DNA from: Morchella semilibera
Taxonomy: Eukaryota > Ascomycota > Pezizomycetes > Pezizales > Morchellaceae
DNA: 64,000 bases
Direction: 5' to 3'
Assembly (NCBI GenBank): GCA_009192285.1
Contig: WBVU01000003.1
Span: forward strand, 5,487,973 to 5,551,972
Shown here one piece after another: positions 1 through 12,128 of the stretch. Under the pieces are notes generated by a model. It did no database searches. It saw nothing but the letters and a program-made list of their open reading frames with translations, and had not been told where the DNA came from. The position numbers and the translations under genes were made by a program. Positions within the stretch are counted from its first letter, which is position 1, and each line of letters opens with the position of its first letter.

Positions 1-2
1 TC

Positions 3-131
3 AATATAAAAAGTATGTGTGGTACCGCTCTGCAGGTGGCTCATGCGGGTTATCAACCGGGGGGGAAAGAGATTATCAGAATTCTCCTGGAAGCCGGTGC
101 AATTGATGTTGATTGTAATGAATCGCATTAG
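3..131 (+). pseudogene. 3' end of an ankyrin-repeat gene (partial at window edge)
   Basis: The frame is open from the window edge and reads NIKSMCGTALQVAHAG, then KEIIRILLEAGAIDVD, and stops at 129-131. This is the end of one ankyrin repeat (GTALQ-A) and the outer helix and loop of the next (I-ILLEAGA). The wording is close to the ankyrin array at 56.4-58.6 kb on the other strand, so the two are probably paralogous. The 5' part lies outside the window, so it cannot be said whether the gene is whole. The annotated segment is 43 codons. Alternative: a detached ankyrin fragment like the one at 3.9-4.8 kb. Confidence 0.6.
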
Positions 132-3100
132 AGAAAGCGTTGAAGGATGAGCTAAGGCTAAGGGTAATTTTGGGGCGGGGCAGATACGAACGTACCTTTT
201 GGTGCACGTATCCTGTACCTGTATGTAGAAACGGGAGTGTGTTTTGTGTCCTTTGTGCATGTGTTTTCTTTTTTCTTTCTTTTCCTTCTTTTTTTCCCTT
301 TGGGGGGATCCGGGAAGGGGCGTATGGCCATATATATAGGTCGATCTGAAGCCCGGTGATATACTTGGAGTAGGCATAGATATTGCATGAGTGAAGAGAG
401 CCTGGGGCATTCTATAGTAAGATTGATCGTTAGATCTTATTTCTCATCCTCGCCTAGCTATTAAATACATGTATATATATGCCTCCCCCCTCCCCCTCTT
501 CTGGCCATTATCATCACCCTCCCCATCATTATCATCATCACCATATATATGCATCACAACTGCCCACCATAACCATCAATAGTACCAAGGAGGCTAATCT
601 ATCGTAAGTATTAGTTATCCCCCACGTACTACATGTAACAACGGTAGTAGATAGCAGCAGCAACGGTAGTGGTAGGAGCGGTAATGGTGGAGAAGATTAA
701 TTATAGATCTAGACCCAATCATACTAGACACACCTATTCAATTCAACACGACAGCATCCTTTAAGTACGACAAAGATATCCTTGAACTAGATCTGCCGGA
801 GGTTCCGGGGGATGCATGCAGCTATAGTTCTGTCTGAATCTAGATACCGAGATGCATATGGCTGGATTTAGAGATATTACAGCCGAATTATATTGGAGGG
901 TAATCTACCTATGCAGGTGGTAATAATTAATTATAACAGCTTCAGGGTCCATGAGAGACTAGTTGAGAGTAGAATACGATACTTTAAACCAGTGCTGTAC
1001 TTCGGATAATTATAAGAGGCGCCAAGGGCATTCAACCCCCTGCAATATGGGAGATATTTCTTGGGTCCTGATATAGGGCTGAGATTAAGGTGGCCCGTAA
1101 GGCGCCAAGCCATATATTCGCGAGTCAAGACATGAGGTATCACTCGAGTTTGACAACTGGGCTGTGGAACTTTTTTTTTTGTATGCACTTTATAGCTATG
1201 AAAATATGCTGAGGTGGGATTAAAACTTCTAAATGAGAAAAGCCGTGCTCGAATGTCTACAAGAAGCGCCTAGGCGGTTAAGGTAGTGTACCAGACCCTG
1301 TAACGTAACCCGACGTACCCAAAAATCCTTAATTTTCGACTCAAAGGACAGCTCATTATTAATCGTACGGTTACCAGGGGAGTTGGTCATATTTCGCGGG
1401 GTTGCCCAGAGTCGATCGAGGAATTTGTACTGCTCCGGGTGTTGTTGCTTCAACGTCAAGTTATTCGGAGCGTGGACAATTGTATATCACTCCGTCAATT
1501 CTCGAAGTCATTTCAATACAGATAGTATTGAAATATATTCTACTTTAGAGCACGGGATTAATGATACTAACACAGTTCCGGGAGGGCCCTAGGTCACTAG
1601 TATGAGTATATATATCTGAAGGAGAGGGAGAAAGAGGGAAGGAGATAATGGAGGATTAGGAGACGATGGAGAAAGAACTAAGAAACTTAATGTCTTATTC
1701 CCATCGGATTTTGTGGCTGTATAGAAGGACGATGATTCTTATGACCCGTATGTATCTATCAAGAAATGGAGAGAGGTTTTTTTCTAGAGATGTCAACAAG
1801 CTAGCCGTCAAGGACCTACATAGATATTATACGAGTCGCGAATATCCCCTGTATCGTTTCTTGGCTCCCTCGGCCATGGATATCACACAATATAAGGATT
1901 TTCTGGATAGACAGTATGAAATGTGACTATTTGATCATGATCTAATACTGATAAAGCAGTGTATATGGTTAAACTGCATTTCTGCGAATAATATATATAG
2001 AGCCCTGGCGACTTAAGCCACTCGTGAAAGGTAATTAATTTTTGGGTTTTTGATTGTTTTTCAGACGGCTAATTAACTTGGTGCTAGTCACTCCCGCGCG
2101 CCCTTGCCCGTACAAACTCCATAGCCCCAGTTGGGATCGAGCCTGGACCGAAGGGTCGGGATGGGGTCTAGTCTTTACTCGTGACTTCACTCCTGTGTTA
2201 TTTGCATGGGCCGCTGTCCCCGACGATACTAATATCAATTCTCAGCCCGCGGCATGCCCTGTATCGAAGTTTTTATATCATGATTTCACCTATCGTGCCG
2301 GTCGGAGCTGATGATTTATTCTGATCGTCCTTTTGCAGTGGAAAAAAGCAAGGGCCGCCCATGGCCACCTACCATCATGGAATTAGTAGAGGGAGCCCGC
2401 ATGATCACCTTGTCATGAAAGACGTAATCTTCGCCCTTATGGGGATTTCATCTCGGGTCCGGCGGACATTAACGGCCAGTACCCACCATCCATCTCCGTA
2501 GAATCCTCCAAGGTGCCCCTAACTAGAGCAGAGGCCATATATTTATGTTGCAATATATCGGCAATCAATAGGAAACCGCCGATAAAGGGAAATCAGATAA
2601 TACTGGAAAGCTATTATACTGGCTAGTCCACTGCTTACAAGGCAGCATCATTCCTTACCTTTTACCCTTTCGAGATTTGTGTAGTCGCATAGCTATATGT
2701 GGTTGGTATCAGGGTGATTGATCTGTAGATCTCGTGGATCAATAAGCCTCTCAACATTTCGAAGCCCATTCAGCTGCTTGGAGGATCGGACATGGGAAGC
2801 GTGCTACCTACCCGTCGACTGCAAGCTGCACGAATCAAGACCTGATGGCCGGTTTCATTGCCTCAGGTCGGAGGGACCCAAAATAATTCGAGCGTGATCA
2901 TGAACGATCTTCATTTCCGGCAATATTGTTCAGGGAAAACCGTCGAGGGAGATATCCATCGATTAGTTCTACCTATATATTTCGGGTATACTCCTTTCAA
3001 GATTCGCCAGTTCAGACCTAGGCGAGTATAGAGCCCGGGAAATCACTAGTTGTGGAGGGCAATGTCGTGATAAAGTACCATGGGGTAGTTCTACAAAAGT

Positions 3101-3855
3101 ATTATATAGTTGATATTGGACATGTGAATCGGAATGGAGAATTGTATATGTTTATAGGCCGGGCTCTGTATAATTGGTATAGTAGGTACATGTCAAGTAT
3201 TAAGTCTGCGAGTCGTTAAAGAGTGTGGGGTTGGTCGAGCCGAGCCAGCCGGGTCTTAGCTTTTCCGTGCCCTGCATATCCCGATCCCGGTTACCCGGTT
3301 AGGTTTGGATATTGTCCAGGGTGTAAGCTGCACTTCGATCTTCTCCAACTAAAGAGCTATCTTTCCCCATTTATCCTGCGTTTTATCTCTAACGGCTACG
3401 CCAGCTGGAATAGCACACACCTACCAGGCCACAGTGCTATATGAAAGGTCCTCGGTGGTATCAGGGGAGGGGGGGTTAAGCCGTGGGTCAAAAACTATAT
3501 GCTGCTGTAAAATAAATCTAACCAACACAGCGATCCGATACAACTAAGTCGTTATTCGTAGGCGCCTACCCTCTATTATTTGTCGGTGCCGAGTATAGTA
3601 GACTCTCTTTGCTGGATGGATGGCTGGTGTGGAAGGATCGCTTGGAATTATCGGGCGCCAGCTGATACGAGTACTATGTATGGTGGAGTATGGAATAAGG
3701 TCTACATGTAGCTTGTATTCATTGGAAGACAAAGCGCTGTAAAAGGTAATTATCATATAGTAATGCTCAAAAGGTATCAAGCTTTCGGTGTTCGTCCACT
3801 CTGAGTGACAAGGCGCGGATGTGGTATTTGGCAGGTCCAAAGCGCCGGCCATGCA
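132..3855. other. Gene-poor stretch
   Basis: I see no gene I can support. The open frames are short and unrelated to families I recognise. The longest candidate, 1666-1926 on the plus strand (86 codons), is rich in Arg, Tyr and Met and has no recognisable motif. Simple-sequence patches occur at 475-560 (C-rich and ATC-rich) and 640-690 (GGTAGT-like). Confidence 0.5.
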
Positions 3856-3861
3856 ATGACT

Positions 3862-4846
3862 TTCATTATGCTGGGACATTCCCTCTCCAAGGTTACTCGT
3901 TTCGTTTCATCGGCGCACATCTGAAGGATTGTACCTATCCATTACATGAAAGCTTAGAAACATTGATTAGAGATCTTTGTAGTGATGCCTCAGACAGGTA
4001 TCGATTTGTCTTCCGGTAGGGGATAGGGCGGCATGATGAAGGTTATATTGGCATCTATAAAAGCGACCTCTTCTCAAGCCTTAATCTCCTTAACCTCTAC
4101 CGTCAGTTTTTTCCACCCGATAAGGACATGGCTGTGCTTGTAAATGCTTTACATCATGCAGCACGTGGCGGATCCTTGTCTGCCGTGAAGAATTTTCTTG
4201 AGAGTGGCTGTGATGTGGATCAGAAAGACAAGGCGGGGTGTACTGCTCTTTATAACGCAATAGATGCACATTCGGCTGGTTGCGTAGAGGTGGAAGATTT
4301 TCTCATTGCAAAAGGAGCAAATATCAACGCGTTAAATGGTGCGGGCCCTACGGACAGCATACCCCTCTGATCTATGCTGCATGTAAGTTCAACTTATTTG
4401 AAGTCGTAGGGACTCTATTTAAGTAGGGTGTAGATCTATATCTCTCCGATAATACTTAAAAAGGGGGCACATCAATTGAATGCTCAGCGCTCCCTGGCAA
4501 CGTTGCTATTGTCGAAATGCTACTGCTTAGGGGTGTAAATATTAACCAGCGGAGTGATGAAAATGGCACCGATCTCCAGGCTGCAGCCCGTAAGGGAAGT
4601 CTACCTATTAATGTCGAGCTCATTCTGGATAGAGGTGCGGATGTCAACATTCAGGGTGGTTACTATGGCACCGCTCTCCAAGCTGCAGCCCGTTGGGCGC
4701 ATGAACATATATATAGCTGCAGTGCTTCGAGAAAGGGATACGGTGGCTCCGAAAGTATGCCAATGATGGGGAATTGGATGCCGGAATCAGAAGATATGGA
4801 GTTGGATGAACCATTACCGGGTGGATCAATATCGGGTTTGGTTTAG
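3862..4846 (+). pseudogene. Decayed NLR-ankyrin gene fragment
   Basis: Three pieces in order resemble the large receptor gene at 56.4-61.9 kb. About 3880-4019 reads FP--GYSFRFIGAHL, matching the post-NACHT segment of that protein (FPRDLLGYACDFLGHHL). About 4065-4370 reads SLNLLNLYRQFFP then MAVLVNALHHAARGGSLSAV, matching its LDLLPLYFQLYP and MAVLHDVVRGGSVSAV, followed by ankyrin-like sequence. About 4515-4720 contains two further ankyrin units (NGTDLQAAARKGS, RGADVNIQGG--YGTALQAAAR). The frame is not continuous between the pieces and no NACHT domain is visible upstream, so this is a truncated, broken paralogue. Similarity was judged by eye. Confidence 0.7.
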
Positions 4847-5071
4847 CGGGGCTGGATGTGCAGGTATATATCAAAATGATGGCTGAGGTGAGAAAGGATG
4901 AGGTCAAGGCCGGTATTCCGTTTACAAGGACCCGGGTAGTCGAGCAGCTTCTAAGTTGTGTATAAGGAAATAATATTGACGTTCTAATCCTTCTCTCCCC
5001 CCACCCTTTTCTTTTTCTTTCCTTCCTTCTTCCACGTTCGAGTGATGGAACTAGAGGTATATATATATGTA

Positions 5072-5303
5072 CAGCCGCGTCCGCAAAGTTTTGGCACCCT
5101 GTAAAAACATCTGCGATTACAACAAACAAAATATTTCGGTCCCTTCATCAAAAGGTAGGGTTGCAGAGGGTTGTGATAGACGGCAGTATAGGGATATGTA
5201 ACTATAAATTGTCATTGCAGTCACTCTGATCTGGATGTCTATATCACAGTTTGAACTCATGAGCTTCGAGGCTGTGGGTGCCAAAACTTTGCGGACGCGG
5301 CTG
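5072..5303. mobile_element. Tc1/mariner-type MITE, 232 bp
   Basis: The ends are a perfect 28-bp inverted repeat (5072-5099 and 5276-5303) beginning CAGCCGCGTCCGCAAAG. The element is flanked by TA on both sides (5070-5071 and 5304-5305), the target duplication of the Tc1/mariner superfamily. The 176-bp interior has no coding capacity, so this is a non-autonomous derivative. Identical ends suggest recent movement. No second copy or transposase source is in the window. Confidence 0.85.
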
Positions 5304-6166
5304 TACATGCACCTATAGGCAATAAATTGAACGATAGGGTATCCTTATTCTCGCACCAGCTTCGATATCAAATTAAACCCAATTACAACAGCTAACGTTT
5401 CTAGCGTTTAATTCCCCATAACTTCAACTCATAAGCACTTTAAGTGCGAATTACAAGCTACAGGTACACAAGGTGTACACGTCGAGCCAGGAGGGATAAG
5501 AAAGGTAGGAGTGGTAATCTATGAACCTCGAGTTTCCGAGTGCCACCCAGAGCGCAGTAACCTGCATCTTTTAAGGCCAATACAAGTTGGCTAATATCTA
5601 CATTCGTATATATATGATTTAAGACCAAGTAAGCCTTAATTTCTGGCACACTCTCAACTATCAAAAACGACTTACTATCAGCAGCCGGCCAAAAAATCAT
5701 AAGCAATATATAACGCCTGGCGGTGATCGTGGATCCGGGTCCCCCTACGCCAACAACTGCATGCCGAACATAAATAATTGGTTTCCCGGTCTGAAACTAA
5801 ACCTTCTCCCTAACGCTAGCTGCAAGCTGCATACTACATCCAGTGTCAGCGGTGTTTATTGTGTTTTAAGGATGTCACCATATGGTGGGGACGAGCTGAA
5901 TGCATGTGTTAACGCCAATATCGTACATACATACATGTAATTACATATAGTCCATCAAGTTGTAAAAGACTATATATATCAATGTGTGGTATATCAATGG
6001 CACGGCTCAATTAATATATAACATCTTGGGCGTGAGCAGTCTGGGAGTCGAGGCCCCTCCCAGATACTGCGTGGCACTCTTGCATTTCTACAGCTGACCT
6101 ACTCCCACGAACTAATCGAAGACCGGACAAAAAAGGGACATTTCATTACAGGCATAATTACATATT
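5304..6166. other. Intergenic, nothing recognised
   Basis: AT-rich sequence between the MITE and the 3' end of the P450 gene. An 82-codon open frame on the minus strand at 5458-5706 has no family resemblance I can name. Confidence 0.5.
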
Positions 6167-8117
6167 CTACATAAACCCTCCACCCCACTCTTTACCCTCC
6201 AGCGGAGGTACCACAACCCCCTGCCTCTTCGTAAACCTCACATACAAGTCCGGCTTCTCCCACAAGACCGCAAACCCATTATCCTTCATCCACTCCTGCT
6301 CCGGACTGACTAAGGCTATATCATACACCCACAGCATCTTCGCTAAAATAATCCTCATCTCCAGCATTGCCAACCTACATGCACCACCTCCTTTAGTCAT
6401 GATTTTAGATTAGAGTACGGGGTATGGGTATACTCACGCCCTCCCAATACATACACGGGACCCGAGCAGGAACGGCTGACTGGCGTGCTTCTTATCCGTG
6501 CACTCCGGATCGATCCATCGCTCCGGAATGAACTGGTCGGGGTTATGGAAATTCTCCTTCGAGTGTGACGCCGCATAGAATGAAGTCATTACCACGGTCT
6601 GTGCTCTTGCGTTAGTGCTAGCAATCACTGTGCATGTGCGCACAAAAGACATACCCCTTCAGAGACATATTCGCCGTCGATTGTCTCACCAGGACTGACA
6701 CGCGGTGCGCCAAGTCCGACTGGGGGATAGATGCGGAGGCCCTCCTCGATCACGGCCTTGAGGTATGTCAGGTGCTCTGTTGACCTGCCGGAGATCTCGT
6801 CGTAGCTGCTAAAGGCACCGCGGATCTCGTCGACGAGCTTCTTGTAAACCATGGGATCGCGGCAGAGGAACCAGGTAGTACCACAGAGGAAGGTGGCGGT
6901 GGTTTCGGAGCCGGCGACACTGGGAAGGGGGGGTCAGTGGTGCATCTTGGGGTACGGGGAGGGGATGGGTTACATGATGTTTCCAGCGTTCCCACGCATC
7001 TCCTCCATTGTGAACTCTTCGCCGGAGGTTTGCTTTGCAACGAGAACAGAAAGGAGATCTTTCCTTGCACTTTTGCTCTGGAGACGTCTGTTTGAGGTTG
7101 TTAGAAAAAGATGATCCAGATATCACCACCGCCGCCGCTGATATCTTACTTGGTGATCTTGTCCATGCAGTAGGAAAGATGCTTCCCTCTTGCTTCCTTC
7201 ACGTCCTTGGGCAGCAAGTACGGGATCAAGTGTCTCAGGACCCTATTCTTCTTAAACGTCCAGATCCAGGCGGTCGCAGCCAACGCACCAAAAACATTCT
7301 CGACCCAAAAATGCGGTTTCCCTGTATATATGTATCCCCCGTTACCCCTAACCCCCACCAAAATACAGCAAATACTAGTACTCACCATCATCCAAACTGC
7401 CAAACGGATCCCCAAACGCCAGATCCCCAATGATATCAAAGGCCACCCATGTGAACCAATTCACCATATTATCACCACCCGGCCCCGTTGCATACGCACC
7501 CACCTGTTTGATGAACTTATCGACATATGCCTGCACTAGCGGCTCCTGCTCTGCCAGGGACCTCGCCGAGAACCCACTGCTAAGTAGTCGATGTATGCGT
7601 CTGTGGTTGTGGGGGTCCCGCGCGCTGACGATGGACGGTGCGGTGCCGTCGTCGTAGAACTCACTCTTGAGGAACTGCTTGCGGCCGCTACCGGTGGTGC
7701 CGTAAATGTCTTTCCAGGAGGAGGCGGAGGCGTAGGAGAGCTCGTTGGGGCCGATGCGGACGACGGGGCCATATTTCTCGTGCAGCTCGTGGAGGAAGAT
7801 TGGGTAGCGGCCGGTAAGCCAGGGAACGTCAATGTAATGCTATGGGGTATTAATTGGGTTTGTATATTCGGGGGTAGGTGTGAGGTGGCGGTACCTTTGT
7901 TAATGCAGCGAGCTTGGGGCCTGGGAACCTTTTATTGGGGTTGATGAAGACATTGTAGAAGGCTTCCGTGAGTAAGTAGAGCGTGCCCTGGAGAAATTTT
8001 AGTAGGTTGAAATCTTACAGATGGAGGTCAACGTACTAATAAAGGTAATGAAATAACTATATTGCAGGTAGTAATATAAGGAGTAAAATCCTGCAGACAT
8101 GAAATTTGAGACCCCAT
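6167..8117 (-). CDS. Cytochrome P450 monooxygenase, 8 exons, 515 aa
   Basis: Exons on the minus strand: 8117-8037, 7987-7895, 7839-7386, 7321-7150, 7087-6974, 6919-6655, 6598-6438, 6374-6167. All seven introns are 49-64 nt with GT-AG ends. Joined they give 1548 nt with no break, 515 aa, the usual length for the family. Motifs in order: a hydrophobic N-terminus (membrane anchor) followed by a proline-rich RFPGPKL hinge, a FDIIGDLAFGDPFGSL segment, the I-helix oxygen-activation motif IVAGSETTAT, the K-helix EEGLR, PERW, and the haem-binding loop FLLGSRVCIGRA with its axial Cys. The start at 8117 is chosen because the neighbouring ATG at 8100 is out of frame with exon 2. Such enzymes are microsomal and use NADPH-P450 reductase. 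The sequence resembles fungal secondary-metabolism P450s of the isotrichodermin C-15 hydroxylase type; the substrate is unknown and no pathway cluster is visible nearby. Confidence 0.93.
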
Positions 8118-8177
8118 GTAATCTACCAGTACCTTGGAATTTGCAGAGCAATAAAGAGGTCGAAGAGTGCACCTATA

Positions 8178-8187
8178 TCCTTTATAC
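8178..8187 (-). promoter_or_regulatory. Candidate TATA element of the P450 gene
   Basis: GTATAAAGGA on the minus strand, about 60 bp upstream of the start codon at 8117. Position and sequence suit a core promoter. There is no transcript evidence. Confidence 0.4.
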
Positions 8188-8189
8188 TA

Positions 8190-10554
8190 TTGCACGAATT
8201 CCCGTAATGACACCTTCAACGGGGGATTGACAATGCGGAGTCGACGGCAGTCTTTTATACACGCATGATGACATTAGTGGAGGCCCCCGGAACGGGATTC
8301 CCGCCTCTAAGGGAGGCAGCGGGGTCTAGTGGGTGTTCTTTATTCGTCACCAACTACAGTGAGGTAAGAAGTACTCGGGCAGGCAATAAGAACCTAAAGA
8401 CGCAGGCGGTAAGGCAGGGGCTCAATTTGTTGTAGTGTTTCTACCAGTCGCGAATCAGAAGCTGTTGCCATTAAAAGTCATTTGCAGGCCTTTACCTGCC
8501 CCGAGTATAGTCCACGGTGTGTAATCGGCTCAGGAAGGCCATGAATGACCAGGGTGTCCACATATGGGGGGGGCACTAAGTCTAGAATCACGACCACAGC
8601 TCGGGGTTTTAGAAGAAATGTGCAAATGAGAGGCGCCTGCTGCTTGGGTAGGGATCTGGGGAATTGTTAGCATGTCTGCCCAGTTCCCTTTTTGAGGGTA
8701 CTTGCCACGCGCGTGAAGCCTCGCGGTCATCCCCAGGGCAGGGGGGACAATCAATCAAACCTCGCCCGGTCCTTCTCACTCCGCAAGAAACAGACTCACC
8801 ACCTAGGTTATAGCGTAATCTTCGGGCATTTCGACATTTTCGAGCGCGAGTATCCCGTCCGCGATCGATAATATCGGAGAAGGCAGAACTGCTCTAGCTT
8901 GTAGAACTACTCTAGTAGAGAGGTATGCAATGTATGTGTATGTAGTCTTCTAGTTCTGTCGATCAAATAGAGTAGATCGATATATGGTGGCGGGGTTTGG
9001 TTCGCTAAATAATGGCTTGGCGGGCTACGTAGGGAACAACCCGGTTGGTGGAATTAGAGCGTTTTAGCTATTAGGAAGTAAGATGGTTGAGATCTCTACC
9101 AGGTTCGTCTGAATGAGTGAATTGAATGGTACTCTAAGAGTACCTACTCTAGGGAGGTATATGTCATGCATGCATGCGTGCAGCTATATAGGGCTATCAT
9201 AGAGTATTTTATTGTTAGTTGAGTGGTTCATCCTCAATGTGGTGGGATTCCAGGCGCTATGCCCTCCATGAACTGCCGAAAGTACCCACCGCTGCATACT
9301 ACTTCGATTGAACTCGGAGGTCTTAAATTTGTAAGGTCTTATATTGCTATCTATATAGTATTACACCCATATATATTCCTCCCCCTTTGTAGAGAGTATA
9401 CTACACGAGGAACCTGAACATGAGAATGCGGGTCAAACTGGTTCTTGCCATGAAAAGATGTTCAGGCTCTTCTTACCTGCCCCGACTAGGTACCCTGCGT
9501 GACCTTTACGCCCAGTTCTGCAACGAAGATCATAGATTTACCCCAGTGGCGCACCACGACCGATCCCTGAGCAGACAGCTGCCCCATCCTAGAGCCTTCT
9601 CGCGGAATGATAATTTCTAAACACGATGACAATCGGTACCGTAGGTATACTACCGTATTGCCATGGTCACGGCAATAGAGCGTTTTGGCAACTAACTTCT
9701 GAGTCTAAATTTTGGTGTGAATTGCCCTTTGAGCTCAAAATTTGAATGGTGTACCACTTTCTCCAACCCCGCTTCTCAACGGCGCAGGAATAGGCACATA
9801 GATACATGTGTGCCGGGTGCCGGTCGCGCAGATCAGCCACCCTCGCTTAATACTCGTAGGGAAAAGACGTACCCCGTGCGCGGTCTGCTGTCCTCCTAAC
9901 GTTATAACCCCGCTAGAAGGGAGCTCGAGACGTATATTGTTTAGATAGCGTCCCCAATGCTGCCCTCTGGACAAAAATACCACGGTAATAGCCTCCACAG
10001 GGTGTCTCTGATCGACGCCAGAACTGCGGGCCGGGACTACCTTCAATTCTCGCGATAAATTGAGCCCGAAGGATTGACGCGAAAGGTCTTGGGGTGCATG
10101 ATCGACAGTCAGCTTTGCTGCTGGTTTGCCCCAGATTGTCGGGGGACTTCAGCGTATCAAAATCTCTTACGTATGGGAATCGAATGTCATATCACACGAG
10201 GATGGGCTCAGAGGAGGCGCTTCGACTAGGGTAGCATAGCGGGTTAATTCAGAGATCACTGGGGGGTGCAGTGGGGGTGTGTACCTTTATTGGAGCTGAT
10301 CTTGCGAGGTGAGTAGGGCTGTCTGCACGGGATGCCGGGTCCTGGGTTTATACTTTTTCAGCTGGAGGTCTTGGGAGATGAAGTTAAAATAAAGTCCGTT
10401 GTACCACTAAATTACAAAAGAGAGAGACATAAGGAATGTATTTGAAGGAGACAATGATAGTGAGGCTCTCATAAGTAAACGTGTCCAGAAGGGCCATGAA
10501 CACATACCCTTAGATGGCGATAATTTGTGGTAGGAAAAGAAACCCACTTTCCAG
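8190..10554. other. Intergenic, nothing recognised
   Basis: About 2.4 kb upstream of the P450 gene. Open frames are short and none resembles a known family. A TGCATGCATGCATGCGTGCA run at about 9164-9182 is alternating purine-pyrimidine and may be simple repeat. Confidence 0.5.
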
Positions 10555-10568
10555 TTAGGGTTAGGGTT
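10555..10568 (+). repeat. Interstitial telomere-like repeat
   Basis: TTAGGGTTAGGGTT, a bit over two units of the common fungal telomere repeat, lying inside the chromosome. A second tract in the opposite orientation is at 10788-10800, next to the LINE target site. Confidence 0.75.
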
Positions 10569-10787
10569 CCCTAACACGTATTTCCTCGTAGGCTGGATAG
10601 TCTCCACAAATCCATATTCGGTGGTTATCTATTCGACGGATAGATTTTTCAACCCTGAGGCCCCCACTAGAGTAGAAACCAATCATCCCCAGCGACGAAT
10701 ACGGAACAAACCCATATTGCGGGTGCGATTACGCCTAGGTAGGCGCCTTTGCCTAACCCTTGCCCCGCTTAGCGTTCTGAATCAAAT

Positions 10788-10800
10788 AACCCTAACCCTT
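10788..10800 (-). repeat. Interstitial telomere-like repeat at the LINE insertion site
   Basis: AACCCTAACCCTT runs directly into the left copy of the 14-bp LINE target duplication (10797-10810). Confidence 0.7.
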
Positions 10801-10810
10801 GATCGACCTT
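10797..10810. repeat. Left target-site duplication of the LINE
   Basis: CCTTGATCGACCTT. The identical 14 bases occur at 21408-21421, on the other side of the LINE. They bracket the whole 10.6-kb nested complex. Confidence 0.85.
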
Positions 10811-10849
10811 GATTGATTGATTGATTGATTGATACTTCATACATGTATA
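10811..10849 (-). repeat. LINE 3' tail, (AATC)n
   Basis: Read on the minus strand the segment ends GAAGTATCAATCAATC with further AATC units up to the target duplication. A short tandem 3' tail in place of poly(A) is common in I-clade LINEs. It is cut off from the LINE body by the Helitron array. Confidence 0.75.
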
Positions 10850-11159
10850 CTAGGGGTTACCACCTCGCGACCGCGAGTTGTGTAAATTTTAGGGAACAGC
10901 GGTAGACAAACCCTCTCTACTTTATGATACGTACATGTAGTTATGGGGGCCTTCAGCCCCCCCGCCTTCCTCCGCTCCTCCCCCAATTCCCACCCATTGC
11001 CCTGCAGGCCTGTGATATACGTATTCCGGGTTGCTATGATACCTGGCTGTGGGGGCAGGCCTGTGATATATACGTGTTCAGGGTTGCTATGGTACCTGGC
11101 TGCAGGCAGGGTAACGCACCAAAGCGGGCGCAAATGGATGTAATCTAGTACATAGTAGA
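10850..11159 (-). mobile_element. Helitron D, non-autonomous, 310 bp
   Basis: On the minus strand it starts TCTACTATGTACTAGATTAC at 11159 and ends CTAG at 10850, followed by T. The 3' hairpin CTCGCGGTCGCGAG (10864-10877) lies 10 nt before CTAG, as Helitron ends require. The interior holds a duplicated block (GGTTGCTATGATACCTGGC and a close copy) and no gene. It shares its body with Helitron A. Confidence 0.85.
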
Positions 11160-11571
11160 CTAGGGGTTGGCCACCTCGCGACCGCGAGTTGCGAATGCAA
11201 GTTATAGTGAGTGTATATATTTGGGTAAGGATTTATTCTTAAATCATACAATATACAGAATACAGAAATTAGATAGAAAAAAAATGCTGAAAAAAAAAAT
11301 ACAAAGTTAACAATACTACCCTGTTCTACCATCCAATCCAATCTTTGAAAATTATCCAGGCGATCTATTCTGTAGTTAGTCATATCATTTCGGAGAGTAG
11401 AGGAAGGGGAGAATTCACTTACTTTTTGTTAGTCGGTAGAATATATTTGGCCTATACCAATTCCGTAAAGTATATGCATTACCTATGGTTGTGTTAGTAA
11501 TAGTTAATAAAAATACTGGAAATAGATACATACCGTATTCTACAAAAACCTTCAACTACCTTCAATACAAA

Positions 11572-11708
11572 CATCAGCAAGACTTCATTTGTCTCCTGAT
11601 GTCTCCTGAGTCTCAAGAGACTCAAAAAATATCCGGAAGTCTCAGGAGACTCTCAGGAGACCCGGGAGACTGTTGGGAGACTCCAGTCACAAGTTGAGTT
11701 TGCTGATG
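11572..11708 (-). mobile_element. 137-bp MITE, copy 1 (in Helitron C)
   Basis: Starts CATCAGCAA and ends TTGCTGATG. The interior is built of repeated GTCTCC(TGAG) motifs and contains a hairpin-forming CTCAGGAGAC/GTCTCCTGAG pair. Flanked by AA on both sides. It lies in the opposite orientation to copies 2-4 and has the same length. Confidence 0.85.
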
Positions 11709-12128
11709 AACTCTGTCAAACAGAGGCTGTCCGTCCACTATATTTATATTAGTAACACCGAATAATAATACTTAAGCTTGATACATACCGTTTCCCAGAA
11801 ATCCATCGGCTACCTCCAATACCTATTCTACCAAGTACAACCAATGTCGAGATCCTGTAAATTTGTTAGTAAATGGTTAATCGCAATAGGAATTCACCTA
11901 CCATCCTGCACCACGATTCCACCCCAATAACATACACTACGAATCATATTCCACCGCAAATAATCTAGAATTGTTAGTATAAAGCGAAGCTGAAAAGCAA
12001 TAACATTACTTACCGCCTTTCAGTAGCGTGATAATAGAACTCTACCTAATACTACACCCAAATAATATAAAACCCAAGTGAAATAAAAGAAAATACAACG
12101 CATACAAACATAAGAAAACAACAATAAT

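Noticed and set aside
1666-1926. A small gene starting MEKELRNLMSYSHRILWLYR
   Set aside because: 86 codons, no motif, no visible promoter or intron; kept only as a note in the gene-poor stretch.
2054-2311. A secreted phospholipase A2-like fragment
   Set aside because: Only a YHDFTYR-like stretch recalls the HDFGYR motif; there are no supporting cysteines or flanking family motifs.
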